A stretch of 64,000 bases of DNA from Streptomyces caelestis (GTDB taxonomy: Bacteria > Actinomycetota > Actinomycetes > Streptomycetales > Streptomycetaceae), in contig NZ_JACHNE010000001.1 in the NCBI RefSeq assembly GCF_014205255.1, forward strand, positions 8,742,001 through 8,806,000, given 5' to 3'. A model generated the notes under the pieces. It was not told the DNA's origin and searched no databases. It worked only from the letters and a program-made list of their open reading frames with translations. Within the stretch, counting starts at the first letter, position 1; every line of letters begins with the position of its first letter. The position numbers were made by a program, and so were the translations under genes. Below, one piece after another: positions 1-9,942 of this stretch.

Positions 1-511
1 TCACGACCAACTTGACGGCCTTCGTTCCCTCGACGCGGCTGGAGCCGTCCTTACGCGCCGTGCCGAAGGAGTCGAAGGGCCGTTCGCAGGAGGTGAGACC
101 GTCGCCGCCCCTGCCGGCCGGGTCCACCGGCGTCTTCACCCACAGCTTCTGCTCGTCGGTGAGGCCCGGATAGTTCTTCCACTTCTGCAAGTAGGCCCGG
201 TTCGGCCGGACGTAGTCGGTCTCGCCGAGACGGATCTGCTCCAGGACGCCGCCCCCGGACCACGTGGTTCTGGATCTGCACCGGCTGTCGAGGTCGGTCA
301 CCAGGCGGTTGGTGACCGAACCGCCGCTCGTCGTGCGGTTGGTGATGTCGACGGTGACGGAGTTCAGCTTCCGCATCGTCGCGTTGGCCTCGTCGAGGAT
401 GTCGCCGGCGGACTTCTCCTCGCCGGTGCCGCCGGCGCCGCATCCGGTCAGGGCGGCGCCCGCCAGCAGACATGCGAGCGCGGTCGTCGTCACGGTAGCC
501 CTGGCCTGCAC
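1..511 (-). CDS. Lipoprotein, partial (C-terminus beyond the window)
   Basis: Reading leftward from a GTG at 509-511, preceded by a GGGGG ribosome-site-like run, gives a protein that runs off the left edge. Its N-terminus has a hydrophobic stretch ending in LAGAALTGC, a good lipobox with the lipidated Cys near residue 24. The mature part (SAGDILDEANATMRKLNSV) resembles the start of LppX/LprG/LolA-like secreted lipoproteins of actinobacteria, which often bind lipids at the cell surface. That family assignment is inferred from the N-terminal pattern only. The upstream neighbours are degenerate, so no operon partner is evident. A second lipoprotein of the same general type lies at 4735-5607. Confidence 0.7.
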   Translation of the reverse strand, partial: MQARATVTTTALACLLAGAALTGCGAGGTGEEKSAGDILDEANATMRKLNSVTVDITNRTTSGGSVTNRLVTDLDSRCRSRTTWSGGGVLEQIRLGETDYVRPNRAYLQKWKNYPGLTDEQKLWVKTPVDPAGRGGDGLTSCERPFDSFGTARKDGSSRVEGTKAVKLVV

Positions 512-554
512 GAAGTCCCCCCGTTGGTCGGCCGTCCGGTGATCGGCACGGGAG

Positions 555-1390
555 CCTACCCGCCCGCCGGTCCAGGCCGCGCCACCGGACCAGCTCGATC
601 GCCCTGCCGAGGGTGTCGAGCCGCTCATCGAGGGTCGCCCCGGCCGGGTGGAGACGGACCGTGTCCACCCCGGCGTCCCGCCGGACGCGCAGCCTCCGCC
701 GGCATCACCTCCTCCGTGCCGATGAGCGGGGTGGCCGGCGCCATCTCGTCGGTGACCAGACCGGCCGCCCCGTCCCGGCCGCCCCGTCCCGGTCGCCCCG
801 TCCCGGTCGCCCGCCTGCCGGCGCTCCCGCACCTCCGCCGCGATCTCGGCCCAGCCCTGCCCTGCCCGCTGGAGGCCCGGTCGGAGAAGTCGGCCACGCG
901 GAGCCATGCCGCCCAGGCTGAAGGCGCGTTCCTTCTTCCGGCCCGTGACCATGGCGCCCAGCGCCTCCTCGTCCCGGGCGAACGCGACCTCGGCGCCCTG
1001 GCAGACGGCGGCCGGCGCGGTTGCGGCCGCAGCGGCCGGCCCCTCGTCCAGCGGAGCGAAGCAGGCGTCCGCCGCACCCTCCGGTACGAAGCTGGTGCCG
1101 AGCCGGCCGTCCGCGACCCGGCCGGTCAGCCGGAGCATGGCGGGCGACAGCGCGGCCAGACAGACGGGCACGGCGTGCTCGGCCCGCAGGGACGAACCCC
1201 ACCTTCTCGCGCACGCGCGCCAGGGGACGGGCGAACGGCACCCGGTGCAGGCCCTCCATCACCCGCGGACCGGACGGGCCGAGACCGAGCAGGAAACGTC
1301 CGCCCCAGTTTCTGGGCCTCGATGACGAAGCCGGCCTGCCGGGACCAGGAGCCGAGGCCCGACGCCTCGACGGTCGTCGCCGTGCGCCTC
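555..1390 (-). pseudogene. Degenerate F420/FMN-dependent luciferase-like oxidoreductase
   Basis: Pieces of one LLM-family oxidoreductase can be followed through at least two reading frames on the minus strand. Around 1320-1200 one frame reads LLGLGPSGPRVMEGLHRVP and PLARVREKV. Near 1150-1050 another frame gives LRLTGRVADGRLGTSFVPEG. Near 770-560 the C-terminal signature appears as DEMAPATPLIGTEEV and DTVRLHPAGATLDERL. Segments in the correct family order but in different frames mean frameshifts and short deletions, so no intact enzyme is made. The family normally oxidises or reduces substrates with F420 or FMN. Single-base errors in the assembly could explain some shifts. The exact ends are approximate. 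Confidence 0.65.
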
Positions 1391-1400
1391 ACGCCTGAGC

Positions 1401-1605
1401 TCACGGCCGGATGCGCTCCAGCGCGGCGGTCACGCCGCGCTCGGACTCGCGCGACCTGCCGCACACGACGTGCTTGTTCCGCCCGGCGAACCGGGCCCCG
1501 GCCGCGGGATCCGCGGCCCCGTCCGCCCACCGCGCCGACTGCAGCTCCTCGCTCAGCTCGGGCATGCGCGTCACGTCCGACACCAGCGCCCACACCCCGC
1601 CCCGA
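1401..1605 (-). pseudogene. SRPBCC-family protein remnant (N-terminal part)
   Basis: A 60-residue piece reads WALVSDVTRMPELSEELQSA and GARFAGRNKH, which matches the N-terminal region of actinobacterial SRPBCC/polyketide cyclase-like proteins. In this frame a stop lies just upstream, so the usual first beta strand is missing. The frame ends after about 64 codons, where the family is normally about 150 residues long. The remnant sits directly upstream of the broken LLM oxidoreductase, so the two may once have been neighbours that decayed together. Function is presumed lost. Confidence 0.55.
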
Positions 1606-1860
1606 CCGGCGGGCGATCCATGTCGTCACCACAGCGCAGGCGCCGGTGGGCGCCGACGTGCCCCGGTGCGCGGAACCGCGCCCGCAGGGCCGCGTACGCT
1701 ACCGATGGCTCCGCCCCGGAAGATCGTCACGTCTGACGTGCCCCACGGCGGGGGAGCCATCACGGATGGCAGTAGCCATGCCGATCCGTCGGCGGGCACC
1801 ATGTTTCACGGCCGGGCGCGGTCTGGAAGGTCCGCCCGCGCCTTTGAGCGGAGGGACCAC

Positions 1861-3213
1861 ATGGGATCGGCGATGAGCGAGCGGAATCACCGCCGGCAGA
1901 GATGGGCGGCCAGGGGAGCCCTGGCCGCGGTCGCGCTGGCGGCGCTGCTGCCCCTCGTGTCCGGCGGCCTGAAAGGACTGCTGCTGCTCGCGGCAGGCCT
2001 GGCGGGACTCGCCCTGACCGCGGCCGCACTCTGGTGGGTCCTGTCCCGCCGGGGGCCGGTCCGCACAGCGGCGGCGGCACTGGCCGTCGTCACCCCCGTC
2101 GGGGTCATCACCCTCTTCGCGGTCGCGAATCTGCTCTGGGTGGTCTTCGCGTCCCTGCTGCTGTGGTGCCTCGCGGTGTGGAGCGGCCGCTACGCCTTGC
2201 GCAGCACGGGCCTGCGGCCGGTACGAATCAAGGAGTACCGCACGCCACCGCCGAAGCGCCCCTTCCTCCTGCTCAACCCCCGCTCCGGCGGCGGCAAGGT
2301 CGAGAAGTTCCGCCTCAAGGAGAAGGCCGAGGCGCTGGGGGCCCAGGTCGTCCTCCTCGACCCGGAGAAGTACCAGGACGTCACCGCGCTGGCCAGGGCC
2401 GCCGTGGCCGACGGAGCCGACCTGCTCGGAGTCGCGGGCGGCGACGGCACGCAGGCTCTGGTCGCCGCCGTCGCGGCGGAACACGGTCTGCCGTTCCTCG
2501 TCATCTCGGCGGGCACGCGCAACCACTTCGCCATGGACCTGGGCCTGGACCGCGACGATCCGGCCACGTGCCTCGACGCCCTCACCGACGGGGTCGAACT
2601 CCGCGTCGATCTCGGCTTCGCCGACGACCGCCCTTTCGTCAACAACGCGTCGTTCGGCGTGTACGGGGCCGTCGTCCAGAGCCCGGGCTACCGCGAGGAC
2701 AAGGTCGGCGCGGCGCTGGAGCGGCTGCCCGAGCTGCTCACGCGGCAGAGCGGCCCGCGGCTGACGGCCGGCGCCGACGGCACCGCCATCGCCGACCCGC
2801 AGGCCGTGCTGGTGAGCAACAACCCGTACCGCATGGACGACCCGTTCGGCTTCGGCCGACGCGAGCGGCTCGACTCCGGGAAGCTGGGCGTGCTCGCCGT
2901 CCGCGTCGACAGTGCCGTGGAAGCGGCCGAACTCCTGCTGGCACCTCGCCCGGAGGGGCTCACGGTGCTCACCGCCCAGCACGTGGTCGTCGAGGCCGAC
3001 GCCTCGCACCTGGAGGTCGGCCTCGACGGCGAGGCGATCACCCTGCCCGCCCCCGTCCACTGCCGCATCGCCCGCAGGGCCCTGCGCGTCCGGGTGCCGC
3101 GCAACCGCCCCGGAATCCCCGAGGCGCCACCGCGCCTGGACTGGCGCCGGCTCCGCAAGCTGGCGGCGGCGGTCGGCCGTACCGCCGCACCCTCACGCTC
3201 CTGGCGCACCTGA
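1861..3213 (+). CDS. Diacylglycerol kinase-family lipid kinase with N-terminal membrane segments
   Basis: A 450-residue protein. The start at 1861 is chosen because GGAGGG lies 6 bases upstream; the frame is open further upstream without a better site. Residues 15-110 hold three or four hydrophobic segments, so the enzyme is probably membrane-anchored. The cytoplasmic domain starts near residue 130 and has the DAGK/sphingosine kinase signatures: FLLLNPRSGGGK at 135-146 (phosphate loop) and GVAGGDGT at 190-197 (nucleotide-binding GGDGT). A C-terminal beta-sandwich follows to residue 450. The family phosphorylates a lipid hydroxyl with ATP; the substrate here is unknown. Neighbours give no pathway context, and upstream is a zone of decayed genes. 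Confidence 0.85.
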   Translation: MGSAMSERNHRRQRWAARGALAAVALAALLPLVSGGLKGLLLLAAGLAGLALTAAALWWVLSRRGPVRTAAAALAVVTPVGVITLFAVANLLWVVFASLLLWCLAVWSGRYALRSTGLRPVRIKEYRTPPPKRPFLLLNPRSGGGKVEKFRLKEKAEALGAQVVLLDPEKYQDVTALARAAVADGADLLGVAGGDGTQALVAAVAAEHGLPFLVISAGTRNHFAMDLGLDRDDPATCLDALTDGVELRVDLGFADDRPFVNNASFGVYGAVVQSPGYREDKVGAALERLPELLTRQSGPRLTAGADGTAIADPQAVLVSNNPYRMDDPFGFGRRERLDSGKLGVLAVRVDSAVEAAELLLAPRPEGLTVLTAQHVVVEADASHLEVGLDGEAITLPAPVHCRIARRALRVRVPRNRPGIPEAPPRLDWRRLRKLAAAVGRTAAPSRSWRT

Positions 3214-3337
3214 GCGCGGGCCCCGGCCACCGCCCCCAGGCGAGGCATGAGCGACACCGTCGTCGCCCATGGTCCTCGACGACGCACGGGGCCGGACGCA
3301 CCTTGCGGGTCGGGGTCAGCGGAGCGTCGAAAACCCC

Positions 3338-3664
3338 TTAGGCGCCCTGAGGCCCCGCCTGCTGCACGACCTCGAACGACCAGAGCGTCGAGTCGCTCGC
3401 CGCGGGCTTGGGGCGCTCGCCCCCTTCGCCGCCGCCCTGGTGCGCGGCCTTCATCGGTCCTTCCATCCAGGCCTGGAACGACGCCTCGTCACGCCACCGG
3501 GTGTAGACGAGGTAGGTGTCGGTGCCCTCCACCGGGCGGAGGAGCTCGAACCACTCGAACCCGTCGGAGCTCTCCACGGCGTGCGCCCGGGAGGCGAACC
3601 GCTTCTCCAGCGTCTCCCGCTGCTCGGCGGGCACGGTCAGCACATTGATCTTGACTACGCTCAT
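3338..3664 (-). CDS. Antibiotic biosynthesis monooxygenase / IsdG-like protein
   Basis: A 108-residue protein starting MSVVKINVLTVP; an in-frame start further upstream (3736) would run through the palindromic promoter region, so the internal ATG at 3662-3664 is preferred. The ferredoxin-like ABM fold is recognisable from RFASRAHAVESSDGFEWFEL and YLVYTRWRDEASFQAWM. Related actinobacterial proteins are small dimeric heme-degrading or quinone-forming monooxygenases. A usual heme-ligand His is not obvious in this sequence, so heme degradation is only a possibility. It is divergent from the SDR at 3777, and the 113-bp gap carries a perfect 18-bp palindrome that could control both genes. Confidence 0.8.
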   Translation of the reverse strand: MSVVKINVLTVPAEQRETLEKRFASRAHAVESSDGFEWFELLRPVEGTDTYLVYTRWRDEASFQAWMEGPMKAAHQGGGEGGERPKPAASDSTLWSFEVVQQAGPQGA

Positions 3665-3720
3665 GGCCCCATCTTGCCCGATGGCAGATCTGCGCAGGCT
3701 AAGTCCCACGCCATCGAGAG

Positions 3721-3738
3721 TTTTGAACGCGTTCAAAA
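3721..3738. promoter_or_regulatory. Perfect 18-bp palindrome, probable repressor operator
   Basis: TTTTGAACGCGTTCAAAA is a perfect inverted repeat lying 57 bp before the divergent ABM start and 38 bp before the SDR start. The form resembles operators of TetR-family repressors. It is strikingly AT-rich for this genome. No TetR gene is adjacent, so the regulator would act from elsewhere. Confidence 0.7.
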
Positions 3739-3776
3739 TGAGCTAGGGTCGCTTCCACACGTCGAGGGGGAGTGGC

Positions 3777-4727
3777 ATGAAGATCGTGATACCCGGCGGG
3801 ACCGGGCAGGTCGGCATCGTCCTGAAGCGGGCGCTGTGCGCGGCCGGACACGACGTCGTGGTGCTCAGCAGGCGCCCGCGCCGGCAGGACGAAGTGCACT
3901 GGGACGGCGTGACCCCGGGGCCGTGGGCGGAGGAGATCGACGGCAGCGACGTCGTGGTCAACCTGGCCGGCCGGAGCGTGAACTGCCGCTACACCCCCGC
4001 CAACCTCCGGGAGATGATGGACTCCCGGGTCCACTCCACCCGGGCCGTGGGCGAGGCGATCGCCGCAGCCGCCCGGCCGCCCCGGGTCTGGCTCCAGATG
4101 AGCACCGCGACCGTCTACGCCCACCGCTACGACGCGCCCAACGACGAGACAACCGGCGTGATCGGCGGCACCGAACCCGACGCCCCCGGCTACTGGGCCT
4201 ACAGCGTCGACATCGCCAAGGCCTGGGAGCGGGAGCAGGAGACGGCCAACACCCCGCACACCCGGAAGGTGGCTCTGCGTGCCGCCATGGTGATGAGCCC
4301 GGACCGCGGCGGCGTCTTCGATGTCCTGCTGCGGCTGGCCCGGTTGGGCCTCGGCGGCCCCGTCGCCGGCGGCGCACAGTACGTGTCGTGGATCCACGAC
4401 CAGGACTTCGTCCGGGCGGTGGAGTTCCTCATCGCCCGGGACGACATCACGGGGCCGGTCAATCTCGCCGCTCCCGCGCCCTTGCCGCACCGCGACTTCA
4501 TGCGTGCCCTGCGGCGCGCGTGGGGTGTTCCGGTGGGCCTGCCCGCGACGCGCTGGATGGCCGAGACCGGCGCCTTCGTCCTGCGCTCGGACACCGAACT
4601 GCTGCTGAAGAGCCGCCGCGTCGTCCCCGGCCACCTCCTGGACGCGGGCTTCACCTTCGGCCGTCCCGACTGGCCGGCGGCCGCGGACGACCTCGTACGG
4701 CGGCTCCGCAGCACTGGCACGAGGTGA
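3777..4727 (+). CDS. TIGR01777-family NAD(P)-binding SDR (DUF1731 C-terminus)
   Basis: A 316-residue cytoplasmic protein preceded by GAGGGGG and started at the first ATG. The N-terminus MKIVIPGGTGQVG carries the Rossmann GGTGxxG nucleotide-binding motif. VVNLAGRSVNCRYTPANL and the middle WLQMSTATVYAH are typical of the YfcH/TIGR01777 group of atypical short-chain dehydrogenases. The C-terminal part (GHLLDAGFTFGRPDWPAA) is the DUF1731 tail. The group's substrate is generally unknown; related proteins are linked to cell division or epimerase-like chemistry. It is divergent from the ABM gene and convergent with the lipoprotein gene, whose stop lies only 7 bases away. Confidence 0.85.
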   Translation: MKIVIPGGTGQVGIVLKRALCAAGHDVVVLSRRPRRQDEVHWDGVTPGPWAEEIDGSDVVVNLAGRSVNCRYTPANLREMMDSRVHSTRAVGEAIAAAARPPRVWLQMSTATVYAHRYDAPNDETTGVIGGTEPDAPGYWAYSVDIAKAWEREQETANTPHTRKVALRAAMVMSPDRGGVFDVLLRLARLGLGGPVAGGAQYVSWIHDQDFVRAVEFLIARDDITGPVNLAAPAPLPHRDFMRALRRAWGVPVGLPATRWMAETGAFVLRSDTELLLKSRRVVPGHLLDAGFTFGRPDWPAAADDLVRRLRSTGTR

Positions 4728-4734
4728 GTTCGGG

Positions 4735-5607
4735 TCAGCCCTGCTTCCTGCCCTGTTCCAGGGCCTTGCCGGTCATGTCGGTGACCTGTCCGGCCGGGGG
4801 CGCGTCCGCCTCCACCTCGGTGCCGAAGTCGGTGAAGTCCATGACCGTGCGCACCGTGACCCGCTGAGGCGAGGACGAGGCGTCGGTGGAGGACTGTTCC
4901 GTCGAGCCCGGTGCGGACTTGAGGGTCATGTCGATCTGCTGACGGCGCATGCGGCCCTCTTCGTCGAGCCACACGTCCATCGGCAGAGTCGGGCCGACCT
5001 GCTGCCGCAGCGCGTCGCCGTTGGGCAGCTCGGCGACGTCGACGGAGACGCGGTAGCGCGTGGTCTCGACGCCGTCGATCGTGGCCGTGCCCTTCTTGGT
5101 CACGTCCTTGTCGGTGATCGCTTTGGCGTACGCCGCGGACTGCGCCGGATCGCTCATGGACCGGTCGTCCGCGCCCTGCTGCTCGGCGACCTTCCCCAGG
5201 TCGATCTTGATCCAGGGCTTGCCGCCCGGCGCCTGTCCTTCCGGCATCTTCTGGTACAGCACCTGATCGACCACCCGCTGCTCGATCCGCTGCCCCTGCA
5301 CCGCGAGCGTCATGACGCTGTCGCCGTCGTCCAGGTCCACGGCGCCCTGGCCGTTCGCGGTCTCCGAGGCGCCCTGGGCGGAGGTCTGCACCCGCAGCTT
5401 CACCTTGGCGGTGTCCTCCTCGGCCGTCCTGTCGTAGGCCGAGCGCACCGCCTGCGTGCCCTGCTCCTGTGCGTTGCCTCCGCCCGAGGCACCCCGTGTG
5501 CCGTCCCCCGTGCCGTCGTCGTCGCCGCAGCCGACCAGTACCGTGCCGGCCAGCACACCGGCGACGCCTAAGGCACAGACCTTCCTGCCGTTCGCTGCCC
5601 TGCCCAT
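4735..5607 (-). CDS. Secreted lipoprotein, LppX/LprG-like
   Basis: A 290-residue protein. The ATG at 5605-5607 is chosen because GAGGAGCTG precedes it at good spacing. The signal peptide ends in GVLAGTVLVGC, a clear lipobox with Cys near residue 27. A low-complexity Gly/Asp/Thr linker (DDDGTGDGTRGASGGGN) leads into the mature domain. Segments such as VDQVLYQKMPEGQ, KPWIKIDLGKVAEQQG and LPMDVWLDEEGRMRRQQ are typical of the LolA/LppX-like fold used to hold acylated molecules outside the membrane. That lipid role is inferred from the family. It is transcribed toward, and almost touches, the SDR gene. Confidence 0.8.
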   Translation of the reverse strand: MGRAANGRKVCALGVAGVLAGTVLVGCGDDDGTGDGTRGASGGGNAQEQGTQAVRSAYDRTAEEDTAKVKLRVQTSAQGASETANGQGAVDLDDGDSVMTLAVQGQRIEQRVVDQVLYQKMPEGQAPGGKPWIKIDLGKVAEQQGADDRSMSDPAQSAAYAKAITDKDVTKKGTATIDGVETTRYRVSVDVAELPNGDALRQQVGPTLPMDVWLDEEGRMRRQQIDMTLKSAPGSTEQSSTDASSSPQRVTVRTVMDFTDFGTEVEADAPPAGQVTDMTGKALEQGRKQG

Positions 5608-5733
5608 CGAACCAGCTCCTCTCAGGTGTGATGTCACCCAAGTGCCCATGCCGGACATGAACACACGTGTGTGCTCGAAGAGTTGGTTTCCGGGAGGATC
5701 CCGTCCCCGGTCGGCACGCCCGGTGCGGCCCGG

Positions 5734-5880
5734 TCAGCGGCGGCCGCGGAGCTTGCCCAGCAGCCGCTGGGCCTGGGCCCGCTTGCGGGGATCGGCGGCG
5801 GCCCGCCGTGCCTGCTCGGTGGCCCGCCGCCCCTGCGGGCTCCGGGCGAACTGCTTGATGCGATTCAGGATGCCGACCAT
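5734..5880 (-). CDS. Small basic conserved protein, unknown function
   Basis: A 48-residue frame starts MVGILNRIKQFARSPQGRR and ends KLRGRR, with CAGGGAG as ribosome site ahead of the ATG. It contains 14 arginines and 4 lysines and is probably helical. Similar short basic proteins are common next to lipoprotein genes in Streptomyces, but I cannot name a function. Codon third positions are strongly G/C, which supports real coding. It lies upstream of, and in the same direction as, the lipoprotein gene, so the two may share a transcript. Confidence 0.55.
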   Translation of the reverse strand: MVGILNRIKQFARSPQGRRATEQARRAAADPRKRAQAQRLLGKLRGRR

Positions 5881-6017
5881 GACGCACTCCCTGGTGTTGT
5901 GACGTCGTCTTGTCTGTAGCTCGCTTACCCCTCCGACGAGGTGCTCAGCCCTTCGCCCGCCCGGACGGCGCGCGACCGAACGTGTTTGCCGCCGGAGTCA
6001 GAGGCAAGTCGCAGTCC

Positions 6018-6446
6018 ATGACCGAAGAGAACAAGCGCACGAATCAGAAGCCGACCACCATACGGACGACGGAGTCCAAGGCCCGAGGCGCCGCGGGCAA
6101 GGCGACCGCGCCGACGGCCCAGGCGGCGAAGCGCGCGTCGGCCAAGGCCGAGGACGCGGGGTCAGCCGTCAAGGCCGGCGCCGAACGCTCCGCCGAGACG
6201 ACGACGGCGGCCGTGCAGACCGCGGCCAGGAGTGTCGAGGCGGGCCGCCAGGCGGTCGTCGCGGCCTCGGGCCAGGTCGCCGCCACGGCGAAGACGGCCT
6301 GGACGGCGATCGCCCACCGCAAGGCCGTCGCCGCGGGCGTCGGGGCGGGGCTGACCGCCCTGGGCGCCGCGTCGTACGCGGTGGGACGCCGTGCGGAACG
6401 CCATGCACACGGCCCGCTCACCCGGCTCACGGGCGGGCGGATCTGA
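6018..6446 (+). CDS. Alanine-rich helical protein with C-terminal hydrophobic segment
   Basis: A 142-residue protein begins MTEENKRTNQKPTTIRTTE. Residues 20-105 are a long Ala/Lys/Glu/Thr-rich amphipathic region without prolines, resembling apolipoprotein-like or late-embryogenesis-like helices. Near residues 108-130 a hydrophobic Ala/Gly/Val stretch (AVAAGVGAGLTALGAASYAV) could anchor it in the membrane, and a basic tail follows. No enzymatic motif is visible. The ATG at 6018 was preferred because the coding pattern starts there, although the ribosome site is weak (GAGG about 14 bases upstream). Function unknown. Confidence 0.6.
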   Translation: MTEENKRTNQKPTTIRTTESKARGAAGKATAPTAQAAKRASAKAEDAGSAVKAGAERSAETTTAAVQTAARSVEAGRQAVVAASGQVAATAKTAWTAIAHRKAVAAGVGAGLTALGAASYAVGRRAERHAHGPLTRLTGGRI

Positions 6447-6687
6447 CCCGAGGCGAGGGCGCCCGGCAGGAGGCCCACAAGCCCGGGAAGGCGGCGCGGC
6501 GCATCACCGGATGTCCCGGTGGTACGCGGCGCCGCCTCCTTGTGGCGTCCGGCGCACTGCGGCGGTTCACCGCGTGGCGTGGCGCACATCCGGCCCTCAC
6601 AGGGGTGCCCCTCTCGCGCGTCACGGCTGTGACGAGGAAGGATGAGAGCGCAAGCGAAGGATCACACCCATGTGGAGGAGCGGGCCC

Positions 6688-8328
<1,641 letters not shown>

Positions 8329-8343
8329 GCAGCGGCACGGGGC

Positions 8344-8372
8344 GGCCCGGCCACGTCTCGGTGGCCCGGGCC
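8344..8372 (+). terminator. Hairpin after pgm
   Basis: GGCCCGGCCAC pairs with GTGGCCCGGGCC (one bulged base) across a short loop, followed by GGGCGGGTTTC. It lies between pgm and the convergent DUF5949 remnant. Confidence 0.5.
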
Positions 8373-8381
8373 GGGCGGGTT

Positions 8382-8662
8382 TCAGCTCCGCGGGCTGCGG
8401 GCGGGCACGACGAGCAGGCCGACCGGCACGCTCGGCCGCTGGGTCGCGTGGACGAGGCCCTCGCCCGGGGGAGGCCGGCGCCGGCCAGCACCTGCTCGAT
8501 GGCCTTCGACGTGGACTCCGGGCCGTTCGCACCGTCTCCGAGGGAGCAGGCCAGGAGGTACGGGACGTCCCCGGCGGGGGTCGTGCCCCGCCAGGACAGG
8601 ACGACGAGGGAGCCCAGGTCGTCGGTGCGCACGGACCGCGTTCCGGGTGAGATCGAGGTCAC
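8382..8662 (-). pseudogene. DUF5949-family gene with frameshift
   Basis: From a GTG at 8660-8662 the frame reads VTSISPGTRSV, then VVLSWRGTTPAGDVPYLLA and CSLGDGANGPEST. This matches the DUF5949 proteins of Streptomyces, which are about 100 residues long and of unknown function. After AGAGLP the expected C-terminus continues in another frame as VHATQRPSVPVGLLVVP and stops at 8382. One single-base indel near 8470 therefore interrupts the gene. It is either a recent inactivation or a sequence error. Confidence 0.6.
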
Positions 8663-8834
8663 CGCAAAGCCGTATCGGCGCACCGGGAGGCACCCGGCCC
8701 GCTCTGCCCGACGGGACCACGCCCCGCCGGGCTCTCCACACGAACGAGGGCACATCTGCCTCGGGTACCGGTTCGCCGGGGTGGAACCCGATACAGGACA
8801 CTGGGGGAAGATCCGACCCGGGAAGGACCGTCAC

Positions 8835-9125
8835 GTGATCATCTTCGGCACCAAGGGCTACCTGTACCAGCTGGCGATACTGACGCTGGTCTGCGGCCAG
8901 TGCGGCAATCCCGCCGCCCACACGCTCAGGAAGCGCGTCACGAAGTTCACGCTGTTCTTCGTGCCGCTGTTCCCCCTTTCGACTAAGTACCTCACGCAGT
9001 GCACTTTCTGCGGTGCGGAACAGAAGGTGACCAAGGAACAGGCGGAGCAGTTGCAGGCCCAGGGCACGAGCGGCAACGGCGGCCAGACGTACGGGCAGCC
9101 GCAGCAGCAGCAACACCGCTTCTGA
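8835..9125 (+). CDS. Zinc-ribbon domain protein
   Basis: A 96-residue protein started at GTG 8835 because GGGAAGGA lies 6 bases upstream. It carries two CxxC knuckles, VCGQCGN at about 19-25 and CTFCGAE at about 56-62, the expected spacing for a zinc-ribbon-15 fold. Between them is the hydrophobic FTLFFVPLFPLSTKYL, which suggests loose association with a membrane. The C-terminus is a Gln/Gly-rich tail (QPQQQQHRF). The family is widespread in actinobacteria without an assigned role. It converges on the broken ArsR gene. Confidence 0.8.
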   Translation: MIIFGTKGYLYQLAILTLVCGQCGNPAAHTLRKRVTKFTLFFVPLFPLSTKYLTQCTFCGAEQKVTKEQAEQLQAQGTSGNGGQTYGQPQQQQHRF

Positions 9126-9158
9126 GCCCGGCCGGCCGTCCCGGGGCGGGGGAGGTGC

Positions 9159-9876
9159 TCAGCCGGTCGTGAGCACCTCGTCCGCCGGGCCCAGGTGCTG
9201 TCGGAAGGCGTCGCGCCCCTGATCCGTCAGCCGCACGACGCGGGAGCCGTGCCGTGCACCAGCCAGGACGCCTCCAGTGCGCGGTGGAACAGGGCCACCG
9301 CGCCCGCCAGATGCAGGCGCTGCTCCGTCCAGTCCAGGCAGGTGCGCACCTGCGGACGGCCCGCCGTCCCCGCCGCCTCGTCCGCGATCCCGAGGCCCGT
9401 CAGCCATGCCGCGCGGACGTGGTGAGCGCCGGGCCCGACTCCCAGGACAACAGCCCACGAGCGGTCATGGTCTCGGTCATCGCCACGGCGAGGGAGCCGC
9501 CGAGATGGTCGTAGCAGACCCGGGCGAATCCGACGGCGCGGTGCCGGCGGGCAGCGGTGAGGGAACGGACCGGGACCAGCCGACGGGGCGCCCGGGCCGC
9601 CGGCGCCTCGGTCATCTCCGCGATGCCGGGGTCCGCCAGAAACACGCAGCGGTGCCGGCCCCGGCGCTCCTGGGCCGACAGACCACCGGCCACCAGCCGG
9701 TCCAGATGGCTCGTGGCCGTGGACGGCGCGACACCGGCGAGGCGGGCCACCTCGGAGGCCGTCCGGGCCCGGCCGTCGAGCAGGGCGAGACAGATCGCGG
9801 CACGCGTGCGATCGGCCAGCAGTGCCCCCAGTGAGGCGCGATCCGGTTCTTCGGCATGGACGTCGAGGTTGGTCAC
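9159..9876 (-). pseudogene. ArsR-family regulator gene with two frameshifts
   Basis: From a GTG at 9874-9876 the N-terminus shows a winged-helix domain: LGALLADRTRAAICLALL and ARLAGVAPSTATSHLDRL (recognition helix), then a wing GRHRCVFLADP. After SWESGPALTTSAR the frame must shift by one base near 9410 to continue as AWLTGLGIADEA and GRPQVRTCLDWTE. A second shift near 9240 is needed to reach GSRVVRLTDQGRDAFRQHL and the stop at 9159. The full architecture is the long ArsR form (about 230 residues) that often controls a divergent oxidoreductase. As written the regulator is inactive, which could leave the divergent flavin reductase derepressed. Confidence 0.7.
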
Positions 9877-9900
9877 CGACCGATTGTCCCCGGCCGACAC

Positions 9901-9916
9901 TTCGACGCGCATCGAA
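9901..9916. promoter_or_regulatory. Near-perfect 16-bp inverted repeat (probable ArsR operator)
   Basis: TTCGACGCGCATCGAA is palindromic except for one mismatched pair. It lies in the gap between the divergent ArsR remnant and the flavin reductase, about 27 bp before the latter's start. It is a natural autoregulatory site for the adjacent ArsR. Confidence 0.5.
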
Positions 9917-9942
9917 GCATCCCGCCCGTAGCGTCCTGAGCC

